The notes: generated by a model from the sequence alone, not told the origin. A stretch of 46,859 nt of DNA from JAKVKY01 sp964293585 (GCA_964293585.1 CAXYYS010000015.1:1-46859); one strand, 5' to 3'; counted from the stretch's first letter, positions 31,481-38,848 are shown. Made by a program: numbers and translations.

Positions 31481-32008
31481 ATGATGAAAAAAATGACCGG
31501 GCTGGCAGCTATCCTGCTGGCAACTATGATGATCGCAGCGCCTATGACGGCAGATGCCGGCTTTAATATCGGCGGGGTACTGAACAAGATTCCCGGTGTG
31601 TCCGTAGATAAGGGCAAGACACCCAGCGTGCCGTCTAAAACGGGCGGCGGCACCAACGGCGCCGGCGAAACCATCGAGAAAAATGCGGACCGTCCCATGG
31701 CGGGAACAGTCCTGGCGAACGGGTCTCCGGCGCAACATTTTGGCGTTTATGTAGGGGGCCCGGGTGTGAAGGTAGAAGTAGTGAACAATACCGTGGTCAT
31801 CCACGGGGAAACCCATAGTGAAGGGGCTACGGATAATAACGGCAGCCTGAAGGAACTGGTTGTGCCTAACGGCAAGACCTACACTTTCATTATCTGGAGC
31901 GCCGGCTATGATCCCATCGTGAAATATAATGTGACAGCTCCCAGCGATCTGGGACGGATGACTACCAGCAGCTCCGGCGTAAAGTTTATCGATTTCAGGA
32001 ATTACTAA
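31481..32008 (+). CDS. Secreted protein with GFNIGG N-terminal motif (copy 2)
   Basis: A 175-residue exported protein with signal peptide (1-26, ending ADA) followed by GFNIGGVLNKIPGVSVDKG. A Gly/Pro/Thr-rich linker then leads to a beta domain (AGTVLANGSPAQHFGVYVGG; NGKTYTFIIWSAGYDP) of the same general layout as copy 1. The 19-residue motif is almost identical between the two proteins while the C-terminal halves differ strongly. AGAGGAG precedes the ATG. The two genes form one operon ending at the terminator at 32100. Confidence 0.8.
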   Translation: MMKKMTGLAAILLATMMIAAPMTADAGFNIGGVLNKIPGVSVDKGKTPSVPSKTGGGTNGAGETIEKNADRPMAGTVLANGSPAQHFGVYVGGPGVKVEVVNNTVVIHGETHSEGATDNNGSLKELVVPNGKTYTFIIWSAGYDPIVKYNVTAPSDLGRMTTSSSGVKFIDFRNY

Positions 32009-32099
32009 GCAATTTGGCTGGGCCAAATTTTAGTGGCGTTTGAAAAAAGGCCATGCGCAATTTTTACAGCGCTTAAAATTTTAACTTCACAAAAATTTC

Positions 32100-32134
32100 A
32101 GCCGCGGGGAAAGTTTTTCCTCGCGGCTTTTTCT
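32100..32134 (+). terminator. Terminator of the GFNIGG pair
   Basis: AGCCGCG and inner GGGAAAG-like bases pair with TTCCTCGCGGCT and are followed by TTTTC. It lies about 90 bp after the stop codon of the second gene. Confidence 0.75.
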
Positions 32135-32142
32135 CGTTTCTA

Positions 32143-32151
32143 TGGTATAAT
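32143..32151 (+). promoter_or_regulatory. Extended -10 promoter of the glutaredoxin-like gene
   Basis: TGGTATAAT gives a perfect -10 with an extended TG motif. No good -35 is visible, which extended -10 promoters can tolerate. The gene starts 40 bp downstream. Confidence 0.5.
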
Positions 32152-32190
32152 AAAGACAACAAAATTAAATTTCACAAAGGAGTGAGCGAG

Positions 32191-32466
32191 ATGGATTTAA
32201 AATTTTTCTATATGCCAGGTTGTCCGTACTGCCAGCGTGCGGCTGGTGTGATTGCGGAACTGGAACAGGAGCATCCGGAATACAAGCAGATCAAGATTGA
32301 CAAGATTAACGAAGTCCTGCATCCGCTGGAAGCGAAGAAGTACGATTATTATTATGTGCCGGCTTTCTTTGACGGCCAGAAAAAATTGTACGAAGCTCAG
32401 CCCGGCGACGACGCCGAAAAGATGCACAAGATCCTGGGAGAAATTTTGGCGGCTGCGGCTAAATAA
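32191..32466 (+). CDS. Glutaredoxin/thioredoxin-like protein
   Basis: A 91-residue redoxin with the CPYC active site (Cys11, Cys14) after a YMPG beta-strand turn, and a cis-Pro motif region YYYVPAFFDGQ. Start is ATG 32191, 10 nt after AAAGGAG; the GTG at 32182 is too close to that site. It reduces disulfides in the cytosol. Its partner is unknown; the class III ribonucleotide reductase downstream on the other strand has its own fused redoxin domain. Confidence 0.88.
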   Translation: MDLKFFYMPGCPYCQRAAGVIAELEQEHPEYKQIKIDKINEVLHPLEAKKYDYYYVPAFFDGQKKLYEAQPGDDAEKMHKILGEILAAAAK

Positions 32467-32551
32467 TTTAAGCGTGGCATCAGCTCCCTGAAGGTGCGGC
32501 TGGAAAGTGGTAAAAATTTTTGCAGGAGCCGGAATCACATAGTATTTTATC

Positions 32552-32578
32552 CTGGCCGGTAGCTTTGGTACCGGCCAG
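32552..32578. repeat. Perfect 10-bp hairpin between redoxin and thioesterase genes
   Basis: CTGGCCGGTA and TACCGGCCAG are separated by 7 nt. A/T-rich sequence follows but without a real T-run, so it is a poor terminator. It may end the upstream gene partly or stabilise the downstream message. Confidence 0.4.
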
Positions 32579-32610
32579 TAAATTTTGAAAAGGAAAAGGG
32601 GCATCCGGTT

Positions 32611-33045
32611 GTGGATAAGCAGACTTGTTTGGAGTTCGTAAGAAAAGTTTACAGCATCAATAATTTTGTCAAGCTGTGCGATATTAAGTTCGACGACATG
32701 GAATGCGGCCAGGCTACTTTGAGCATGGTCATCGATCCCAATAAGCACACCAACTTGTACGGCATTGTCCACGGCGGCGCTTTGGAATCCCTGGCAGATA
32801 CGGCCATCGGCGCAGTGTGCGCCACGGTAGGCGCCCGGGTCATGACCCTGAGCATCACCACCAATTTTATTAAAAATATTCATCCCGGCGAAAAAGCCGT
32901 GTGCGTGGCCAAAATCCGTCACCACGGCCGTACCACCATCATTGTGGATGCGGACATGTACAATCCGCAGAAACAATTGATGTGCCGGACGTTAGCCACT
33001 ATGTTCGTACGGGGTTCCTTCCCGGAAGTTCCGGCCAAGTGGTAA
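32611..33045 (+). CDS. PaaI-family hotdog thioesterase
   Basis: A 144-residue hotdog-fold acyl-CoA thioesterase. The diagnostic segment is GIVHGGALESLADTAIGAVC with His-Gly-Gly at the active-site helix, followed by LSITTNFIKNIHPGEKA. It begins with a GTG at 32611 after an AAAGGAAAAGGGG stretch. It probably hydrolyses an aryl- or acyl-CoA thioester; the substrate is not predictable. It stands between the glutaredoxin gene and a bidirectional terminator. Confidence 0.88.
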   Translation: MDKQTCLEFVRKVYSINNFVKLCDIKFDDMECGQATLSMVIDPNKHTNLYGIVHGGALESLADTAIGAVCATVGARVMTLSITTNFIKNIHPGEKAVCVAKIRHHGRTTIIVDADMYNPQKQLMCRTLATMFVRGSFPEVPAKW

Positions 33046-33111
33046 GCGGAGCCGGATTTATTGTGAGCACCACTCGGGCGTAAGTTTGTCTGAGCCTGCG
33101 TAAAGTTACAT

Positions 33112-33166
33112 AAAAAAACCTGCAACTTAGAAGTGCGAGGCACTTGCGGTTGCAGGTTTTTTGTTG
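33112..33166. terminator. Bidirectional terminator between thioesterase and nrdD
   Basis: AAAAAACCTGCAA (from 33113) pairs with TTGCAGGTTTTTT (33150-33162), with an inner AAGTGC-GAG-GCACTT hairpin. The A-run and T-run allow use from both strands. Confidence 0.85.
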
Positions 33167-33170
33167 TTTT

Positions 33171-35609
33171 TTAGTTCTGCGCTTGTTCTACCAGATGCCG
33201 GATATCGGTCAGGCCCGTGATGCGGGTAGGCTGATCATCTTTCATAACCACGATGGTAGGCGCCATCTGGATGCCGTACTGTTCAGCCAGTTCCGGTTTT
33301 TCTTCGGCCACCACGGTGGTGTAAGCCAGGCCCGCTTTTTGCAGCATATCCTTGGCTGCCTTGCAGTTAGGACAGGTGCGGGTCGTAAAGAGCAACAACT
33401 GGCCGTCGGTATTCTTGTTAGCATCTGCCGCAGCCTGGACCTGAGTCTTTACAGCGGCGGAGGCCTGGTGGGGCAGCGTTGTTTGTGCCGCCGGGGCGGG
33501 AGCCGTAGCTAATTTTTGCGTGTTGGCAAAGTTGGCGCTGGTATCATAAACTTTGCGCTGCTTAAATTCCTGCAGCTTGCCGTCATTCCAATTCTGCACC
33601 GGCCGGTAGTAACCGGTGATCCGGCTGTAGACTTCCGTCTTCTGGTGGCAGTGCGGGCATTCGTACTGTTCACCGTTCAAATAGCCGTGCTGGGGGCAGA
33701 TGGAATAGGTGGGGCTCAAAGTATAATAGGGCAGCTTGTAGTTGTACGCAATTTTCTTTACCAGTTTGGCGGCGGCGTGCCAGTCGTTCAGGCGCTCGCC
33801 CAAGAAAGCGTGGAACACGGTACCGCTGGTGTATAAGGTTTGCAACTGGTCCTGAATATCCAGGGCCGAGAAAATATCTTCCGTATAGCCTACGGGCAGA
33901 TGGCTGCTGTTGGTGTAGTAGGGGGTGCCGTTCTTTTCTGCGGCGGTGATGATGTCGGGGAACTGAGCCACGTCGTGTTTTGCCAGACGGTATGCGGTAG
34001 ATTCTGCCGGTGTAGCTTCCAGGTTGTACAGATCGCCGTACTCTTCCTGGTAATCGCTCAGGCGTTCCCGCATATGGTTCAGCACATCCTGACTGAATTT
34101 TTGCGTAGCGGCGTGGGTCATGTCCTGACGCAGCCACTTGGCATTCAGGCCGGCTTCGTTCATACCCACCAGACCGATGGTGGAGAAGTGATGCTCGAAG
34201 GTGCCCAGGTAACGTTTGGTGTAAGGATACAGACCGGCATGCAACAGCTTGGTGATGACGGTACGTTTAATCTTTAAGGAACGGGCGGCAATGTCCATGA
34301 GCCGGTCCAGACGACGGTAGAAATCTGCTTCGTCCTCGGCCAGGTAGGCGATACGGGGCATGTTCAGCGTTACCACGCCGATGGAGCCGGTGCTTTCGCC
34401 GCTGCCAAAGAAACCGCCGGTTTTCTTGCGCAGTTCCCGTAGGTCCAGGCGCAGGCGGCAGCACATGCTGCGTACATCGCTGGGCTGCATGTCGCTGTTA
34501 ATGTAGTTGCTAAAATAGGGAGTGCCGTACTTGGCGGTCATCTCGAATAATAATTTATTATTTTCCGTCTCGGACCAGTCAAAGTCCTTGGTGATGGAAT
34601 AAGTAGGAATCGGATACTGGAACCCGCGGCCGTTGGCATCGCCCTCAATCATGATTTCGATAAAGGCCTTGTTCACCATGTCCATTTCCTTCTGGCAGTC
34701 CTTGTACTTGAATGGCATTTCCTTGCCGCCAACTAACGCCGGCAGTTCGGCCATGTCCTGGGGTACGGTCCAGTCCAGGGTAATGTTGGTGAACGGCGCC
34801 TGGCTGCCCCAGCGGGACGGAGTGTTGACACCGTAAATAAAGGACTCGATGCATTTTTTAGCCTGGTCGTAGCTCAGGTTATCCGCCTTGATGAACGGCG
34901 CCAGATAAGTATCGAAGGAGGAGAACGCCTGAGCGCCAGCCCATTCGTTCTGCATGATGCCTAAGAAGTTGACCATCTGGTTGCAGAGGGTAGCCAGGTG
35001 GCTGGCAGGTGCGGAAGTAATCTTGCCCGGCACGCCGCCCAGACCGTTCTGAATTAATTGTTTCAGGGACCAGCCGGCGCAGTAACCTGTCAGCATGGAC
35101 AGATCATGAATATGCATCTCGGCGTTGCGGTGGGCGTTGGCAATCTCGTCATCATAAATTTCGCTCAGCCAGTAGTTGGCCGTGATGGCGCCGCTGTTGG
35201 AAAGAATCAGGCCGCCTACGGAATAGGTGACGGTGGAATTTTCTTTGACGCGCCAGTCGCTGACTTTCAAATAATTGTCAATGACCTGTTTGTAATCCAC
35301 CATGGTGGAATTTAAGGCGCGCAGTTTGGCGCGCTGACGGCGGTACAAAATGTAAGCTTTGGCCACGTCGGAATAACCGGCCTGGCTTAAAACGCTTTCC
35401 ACGCTGTCCTGGATATCTTCCACGGCGACGACTCCGCCCTTAATCTTGCTTTCAAAATCGGCGGTAGTTTTTAAAGCCAGCAGATCGATCACCGAACTGT
35501 GGTATTTTTTATCCATCGCATCAAAAGCTTTGGTAATGGCGTCGACGATTTTTTTAATATTAAAATCGACCACATGACCGTTACGTTTTGTTACCTTGTA
35601 CATCTCCAT
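33171..35609 (-). CDS. nrdD: Anaerobic (class III) ribonucleotide reductase with C-terminal thioredoxin-like fusion
   Basis: An 812-residue oxygen-sensitive glycyl-radical enzyme that reduces ribonucleotides. An ATP-cone occupies about residues 1-100 (YKVTKRNGHVVDFNIKKIVD). The barrel follows; the zinc site near 640-660 has CPQHGYLNGEQYECPHC (C-x2-H and C-x2-C), and the radical Gly666 lies in SRITGYYRPVQNW. After an Ala/Thr/Gln-rich linker (about 690-733) comes a complete thioredoxin-fold domain with the CPNC site (Cys746, Cys749) and a cis-Pro motif QMAPTIVV. Classical NrdD ends shortly after the radical loop, about 110 residues earlier. A fused redoxin suggests the enzyme uses redoxin electrons rather than formate, as reported for some NrdD classes. 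Confidence 0.95.
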   Translation of the reverse strand: MEMYKVTKRNGHVVDFNIKKIVDAITKAFDAMDKKYHSSVIDLLALKTTADFESKIKGGVVAVEDIQDSVESVLSQAGYSDVAKAYILYRRQRAKLRALNSTMVDYKQVIDNYLKVSDWRVKENSTVTYSVGGLILSNSGAITANYWLSEIYDDEIANAHRNAEMHIHDLSMLTGYCAGWSLKQLIQNGLGGVPGKITSAPASHLATLCNQMVNFLGIMQNEWAGAQAFSSFDTYLAPFIKADNLSYDQAKKCIESFIYGVNTPSRWGSQAPFTNITLDWTVPQDMAELPALVGGKEMPFKYKDCQKEMDMVNKAFIEIMIEGDANGRGFQYPIPTYSITKDFDWSETENNKLLFEMTAKYGTPYFSNYINSDMQPSDVRSMCCRLRLDLRELRKKTGGFFGSGESTGSIGVVTLNMPRIAYLAEDEADFYRRLDRLMDIAARSLKIKRTVITKLLHAGLYPYTKRYLGTFEHHFSTIGLVGMNEAGLNAKWLRQDMTHAATQKFSQDVLNHMRERLSDYQEEYGDLYNLEATPAESTAYRLAKHDVAQFPDIITAAEKNGTPYYTNSSHLPVGYTEDIFSALDIQDQLQTLYTSGTVFHAFLGERLNDWHAAAKLVKKIAYNYKLPYYTLSPTYSICPQHGYLNGEQYECPHCHQKTEVYSRITGYYRPVQNWNDGKLQEFKQRKVYDTSANFANTQKLATAPAPAAQTTLPHQASAAVKTQVQAAADANKNTDGQLLLFTTRTCPNCKAAKDMLQKAGLAYTTVVAEEKPELAEQYGIQMAPTIVVMKDDQPTRITGLTDIRHLVEQAQN

Positions 35610-35736
35610 GGTCTAAAACCTCCCTAAGATTGGCCTGTTTAGGATACGGCTGCCAGCTTCCGCAACGTTCGCTTACCCGGAAGCAGGAACGTATCTTTTC
35701 TAATGAGAAGAATTCCTAATAATGCTTGGTAAAGTT
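35610..35736. other. nrdD 5' untranslated leader
   Basis: This 127-nt leader follows the predicted promoter. It contains an imperfect CTTCCG...CGGAAG hairpin near 35656-35684. I see no known riboswitch. The nrdD ribosome binding site (AGGGAGG) lies near 35617-35623. Confidence 0.4.
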
Positions 35737-35765
35737 ATCTTAACACAATAGATAGGTGGTGTCAA
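35737..35765 (-). promoter_or_regulatory. nrdD promoter
   Basis: Minus-strand -35 TTGACA (35765-35760, perfect), 17-bp spacer, -10 TAAGAT (35742-35737). An NrdR-like box fills the spacer and a second lies just upstream. Confidence 0.75.
35743..35758. promoter_or_regulatory. NrdR box 1
   Basis: ACACAATAGATAGGTG fits the NrdR consensus acaCwAtATaTwGtgt at the core positions. It occupies the spacer of the nrdD promoter. Its start is 32 bp from that of box 2, the phasing known for paired NrdR sites. Confidence 0.7.
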
Positions 35766-35770
35766 CTGTA

Positions 35771-35779
35771 TTATCCACA
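35771..35779 (+). promoter_or_regulatory. DnaA box 1 (perfect)
   Basis: TTATCCACA matches the high-affinity DnaA box consensus exactly. It lies immediately upstream of the -35 of nrdD and overlaps NrdR box 2. Confidence 0.6.
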
Positions 35780-35790
35780 ATATATTGATA
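35775..35790. promoter_or_regulatory. NrdR box 2
   Basis: CCACAATATATTGATA matches the NrdR consensus well (CACAATATATTG core). It lies just upstream of the -35 and three helical turns from box 1. Confidence 0.72.
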
Positions 35791-35817
35791 TTTTTTCGTT
35801 ATAAGCTGTTTGTAAGC

Positions 35818-35826
35818 TGTGGATAA
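35818..35826 (-). promoter_or_regulatory. DnaA box 2 (perfect)
   Basis: TGTGGATAA is the exact reverse complement of TTATCCACA. It lies 47 bp from box 1 in the upstream region of nrdD. Confidence 0.55.
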
Positions 35827-35901
35827 GTTGTAGAAACAGGCAGCCTCCGCCGGGGGAAAAAAGCTGGTAAGACAGTCCCCGTGCGCCGGAGAGGCTGTGC
35901 A

Positions 35902-35928
35902 TAAAAAAAGCACCGCAAATAGCGGTGC
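35902..35928 (-). terminator. Terminator of nrdG
   Basis: On the minus strand GCACCGC pairs with GCGGTGC around a 5-nt loop and is followed by T7. It lies 16 bp after the nrdG stop codon, separating nrdG from the nrdD promoter. Confidence 0.85.
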
Positions 35929-35937
35929 TGTGGATAA
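35929..35937 (-). promoter_or_regulatory. DnaA box 3 (perfect)
   Basis: A third exact TGTGGATAA, between the nrdG stop codon and its terminator hairpin. Three perfect 9-mers in 167 bp are far more than chance would give. Confidence 0.5.
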
Positions 35938-35943
35938 CTATTA

Positions 35944-36702
35944 TTATTTGAGTCCCCGCAGCGCGGCTGCCGGGCAAAATTTTTTAACGGTGGCCAACAT
36001 GCGCTCCAGGGTTTCCCGGGAAAAAGCAGCCAGGTTGTGGTTATCAATCACGTCTCCGGAATCCACGTAGGATTGTAAAAAATAAGGCTGGGATCCGGCA
36101 ATCCACCGGGCCAGGGGTTCCAGATCAGCTTCGGTGTGGATGCCGCTGACCAAAGTGGTACGCAGCTCAAAGGGCACGCCGCTTTTGCGGAGCAGGTCCA
36201 GGCTAAGCTGGATGCGGGGTACCGGGGAAACGGCATCGCTGCTGGTGGCTTCGCAGGCGGCGGTGGGATTGCTGCTGGTGCCGCTGGCATAATAGCGGCC
36301 GATGGCCCGGGCATATTTGTCCGGACAGTGCTTGATGTCCATGGCCACATAATCTGCTAAGCCGGCGGCCAGAATTTTTTCCAGGGCGCCGGGAAAGCTG
36401 CCGTTGGTATCCAGCTTGACCAGGTAGCCCAAGTCTTTAATCTTTTTTAGAAAAGGAAGAAGGTCTTCCTGCAGGAGCGGTTCACCGCCGCTGACTACCA
36501 CGCCGTCTAACAGGCCCCGGCGTTTTTCCAGGTAGGCAAAGATTTCGGCTTCCGTAGGAACAGGAGCCACAGGGGCATGGACTACCAGGCCGGCGTTGTG
36601 GCAGAAGGGACAACAAAAATTACAACCGGCGGTGAAGACGATGCAGCCCACCTGGCCGGGAAAATCTAAAAGCGTCAGTTTTTGAAAACCACCGATATGC
36701 AT
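35944..36702 (-). CDS. nrdG: Anaerobic ribonucleotide reductase activating enzyme (radical SAM)
   Basis: A 252-residue radical SAM activase that installs the glycyl radical on NrdD. The [4Fe-4S] motif is CNFCCPFC, giving CX3CX2C at Cys27, Cys31 and Cys34; VVSGGEPLLQ is the SAM-binding GGE motif. It belongs to the longer NrdG type with the start MHIGGFQKLTLLDFPG. A Ser/Thr/Ala-rich insert of about 22 residues (around 145-167, ASGTSSNPTAACEATSS) is not expected in the family. AGGAGG precedes the ATG. It lies upstream of nrdD but has its own terminator and promoter. Confidence 0.93.
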   Translation of the reverse strand: MHIGGFQKLTLLDFPGQVGCIVFTAGCNFCCPFCHNAGLVVHAPVAPVPTEAEIFAYLEKRRGLLDGVVVSGGEPLLQEDLLPFLKKIKDLGYLVKLDTNGSFPGALEKILAAGLADYVAMDIKHCPDKYARAIGRYYASGTSSNPTAACEATSSDAVSPVPRIQLSLDLLRKSGVPFELRTTLVSGIHTEADLEPLARWIAGSQPYFLQSYVDSGDVIDNHNLAAFSRETLERMLATVKKFCPAAALRGLK

Positions 36703-36774
36703 AAGTTCCTCCTAGAAGTTAGCGCGGGCCGCTGAAAAAATTTTGGCCGCTGCTGTTACTATTTTTATTTTTCT

Positions 36775-36797
36775 ATTATAACACGTCATGTTATAAT
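36775..36797. promoter_or_regulatory. Symmetrical divergent promoter between nrdG and hydE
   Basis: ATTATAACA (36775-36783) and TGTTATAAT (36789-36797) are perfect inverted repeats around a 5-nt centre. Each arm contains a TATAAT, facing nrdG on the minus strand and hydE on the plus strand; the plus-strand copy is preceded by TGT, an extended -10. Neither has a strong -35. One factor bound to the palindrome could control both genes. Confidence 0.5.
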
Positions 36798-36879
36798 TAA
36801 ATAATCAAGCGTAAATTTTGGATGGCTGCCGAAGGGGAAGAGCCACTAAGAATTTAGGATTTTAGTTAGAGGAGTGCCT

Positions 36880-37980
36880 ATGGATATTGAAAAAATTTTA
36901 CACAAGCCGCAACTGGACCGGGAAGATTTAATTGCGCTCCTCAGCGTGACGGAGCTGGCGGCGCTGCAAAAATTATACGCGGCGGGCTACGCCCAAAAAC
37001 TTAAGGTCAGCGGTAATTTTGATTATTACCGGGGCCTGATTGAGTTTTCCAACCGCTGCATCAAAAATTGTTTGTACTGCGGCATCCGCCGGGACAATAC
37101 GGAAGTTAAAAGATTCGACACGACCCTGCAGGAAATTTTGGCCCAGGCCCGGTGGATTTACGAGCAAAATTTTGGCTCCATCGTTTTGCAGTCCGGTGAG
37201 CGGCAGGATCCGGAATTTATAACTTTTGTGGAGACGGCGCTGCGGGAAATTAAAAAACTTTCCCACGGAGAGTTAGGCATTACCCTGTGCGTGGGCGAAG
37301 AAACGGAAGCAACGTACCGCCGCTGGTTTGAGGCGGGAGCGCACCGGTATCTGCTGCGCATTGAAAGCAGCAATCCGGAACTGTATAAGACGCTGCATCC
37401 CCAGGATGGGCACCACGAGTGGCAGGTGCGCAAACATTGTCTGGAGCTGCTGCATAAAATTGGCTACCAGGTAGGTACCGGCGTGATGATCGGCCTGCCC
37501 GGACAGACCGTGGCGGATCTGGCGGACGATATTATTTTTTACCGGGATCTGGACATTGATATGATCGGCATGGGCCCCTATGTGGTCCATCACAACACGC
37601 CCCTGGGGCAAAAAGTGGTGGCGGCCGGTCTGGATACAAAGGCGGAACAACAGCGGCGGCTGGAATTATCTTTGAAGATGATCGCGGTGACACGGCTGTT
37701 TTTAAAAGATGTGAACATTGCGGCTACCACGGCGCTGCAGGCCCTGCATCCCCTGGGACGGGAAATGGGACTTAAGGCCGGAGCCAACGTGCTGATGCCG
37801 GTGGCTACCCTGCCGGAATTCCGGACCAGTTATCTGCTTTACGATAATAAACCCTGCGTGGCGGACAGTGCTACCAAATGTCGGGACTGTCTGGACGCCC
37901 GTATCGCGGCGGTAGGCGATCAGGTAGGTTACGGCGCCTGGGGCGACTCCAGGCATTTTTACAAGAAACAGAAAAAATAA
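36880..37980 (+). CDS. hydE: [FeFe]-hydrogenase H-cluster radical SAM maturase HydE
   Basis: A 366-residue radical SAM protein of the HydE type. The cluster motif CIKNCLYC gives CX3CX2C at Cys60, Cys64 and Cys67. A second set of cysteines near the C-terminus (CVADSATKCRDC, CX7CX2C) matches the auxiliary cluster site of HydE. It helps build the dithiolate bridge of the hydrogenase active site. Start at ATG 36880 with AGAGGAG upstream; the GTG at 36874 overlaps that site. HydF, HydG and the hydrogenase are not in the window, so it is separated from its partners. It shares a divergent promoter with nrdG. Confidence 0.93.
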   Translation: MDIEKILHKPQLDREDLIALLSVTELAALQKLYAAGYAQKLKVSGNFDYYRGLIEFSNRCIKNCLYCGIRRDNTEVKRFDTTLQEILAQARWIYEQNFGSIVLQSGERQDPEFITFVETALREIKKLSHGELGITLCVGEETEATYRRWFEAGAHRYLLRIESSNPELYKTLHPQDGHHEWQVRKHCLELLHKIGYQVGTGVMIGLPGQTVADLADDIIFYRDLDIDMIGMGPYVVHHNTPLGQKVVAAGLDTKAEQQRRLELSLKMIAVTRLFLKDVNIAATTALQALHPLGREMGLKAGANVLMPVATLPEFRTSYLLYDNKPCVADSATKCRDCLDARIAAVGDQVGYGAWGDSRHFYKKQKK

Positions 37981-38057
37981 CAGCTATGCAAGTGCGGCTT
38001 TACCGCACAAAGATAAGGCGGTCCCGCAGGACTGCCGCAAATTAAGGAGGCTTGGCC

Positions 38058-38834
38058 ATGGAGGCAGAAGTTTTATATCAGGTACAGGACGGTGTGGCGA
38101 CGATCACCATGAACCGCCCGCAAAGTTTAAATTCCATGAATCCGGGGCTGATTGACGGACTCCATGAGGCGCTTACTAAAGCGGCAGAGGACACGGCAGT
38201 GCGCTGCCTGGTTCTGACCGGCGCCGGCCGGGCGTTTTGCGCCGGCGGCGACCTGGGATATTTAAATGGTATTGAAAGTCTGGCGGCCAAGCGGGCCTTT
38301 ATTAACCGGGTGGGCGATGTGGCCCGCCGGATTACCATGCTGCCTAAACCGGTAATTGCCAAGGTCAACGGCGTCACCGCCGGGGCCGGCGTAAATTTGA
38401 TGCTGGCCTGTGACCTGGTGTATGCGGTGGACACGGCCAGGTTTGGCGAAAGTTTTGCCAAGGTGGGTTTGATTCCCGACTGCGGCGGCTTATTCTTTTT
38501 GCCCCGGACCGTGGGTACCCTGAAAGCGAAAGAACTCATGTTCACGGCGGATTTAATTTCGGCGGCAGAGGCGGAGAAACTGGGGATGGTCAACCATTTA
38601 TGCCCGGCAGAAAAACTGGAAGAAGCAGTAGCGGCTATGGCTCAACGTTTGGCGGCGTCGGCGCCGTTATCCATCAGCCTGATCAAGCAGTACGTGAACC
38701 AGCCAGGCTTAACCTTGGACGATGTGCTGGCCGCGGAAGCGGTGGCGCAACCTTTGTGCATGGGGTCGGCGGACTGTGCGGAAGGTATCGCGGCCTTTCA
38801 AGAAAAACGGGCACCTAAGTTTACGGGAAAATAA
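38058..38834 (+). CDS. Crotonase-family protein (enoyl-CoA hydratase/isomerase type)
   Basis: A 258-residue crotonase with the CoA/oxyanion loops LTGAGRAFCAGGDLGYL and VTAGAGVNLMLACDLV. The positions of the two hydratase glutamates appear altered: GVNLMLACD replaces the usual CELAMMCD-like segment, and FAKVGLIPDCGGLF has Phe where the second Glu is expected, with an Asp in PDCGG. That pattern resembles PaaG-like isomerases more than hydratases. Start at ATG 38058, 7 nt after AAGGAGG. It follows hydE by 77 bp with no clear terminator. A specific substrate cannot be assigned. Confidence 0.85.
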   Translation: MEAEVLYQVQDGVATITMNRPQSLNSMNPGLIDGLHEALTKAAEDTAVRCLVLTGAGRAFCAGGDLGYLNGIESLAAKRAFINRVGDVARRITMLPKPVIAKVNGVTAGAGVNLMLACDLVYAVDTARFGESFAKVGLIPDCGGLFFLPRTVGTLKAKELMFTADLISAAEAEKLGMVNHLCPAEKLEEAVAAMAQRLAASAPLSISLIKQYVNQPGLTLDDVLAAEAVAQPLCMGSADCAEGIAAFQEKRAPKFTGK

Positions 38835-38848
38835 ATGTATGGTAAAAT
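38820..38848 (+). promoter_or_regulatory. Candidate promoter of purC operon
   Basis: -35 TTTACG (38820-38825), 17-bp spacer and -10 TAAAAT (38843-38848) with an extended TG. It overlaps the end of the crotonase gene. A weak A/T hairpin (AAATATC/GATATTT, 38849-38865) follows immediately. Confidence 0.45.

Noticed and set aside
35771..35937. Replication origin, because of three perfect DnaA boxes
   Set aside because: No dnaA/dnaN neighbours, no A/T-rich unwinding region with DnaA trios, and the boxes are interwoven with the nrdD promoter; regulatory sites are a better reading.
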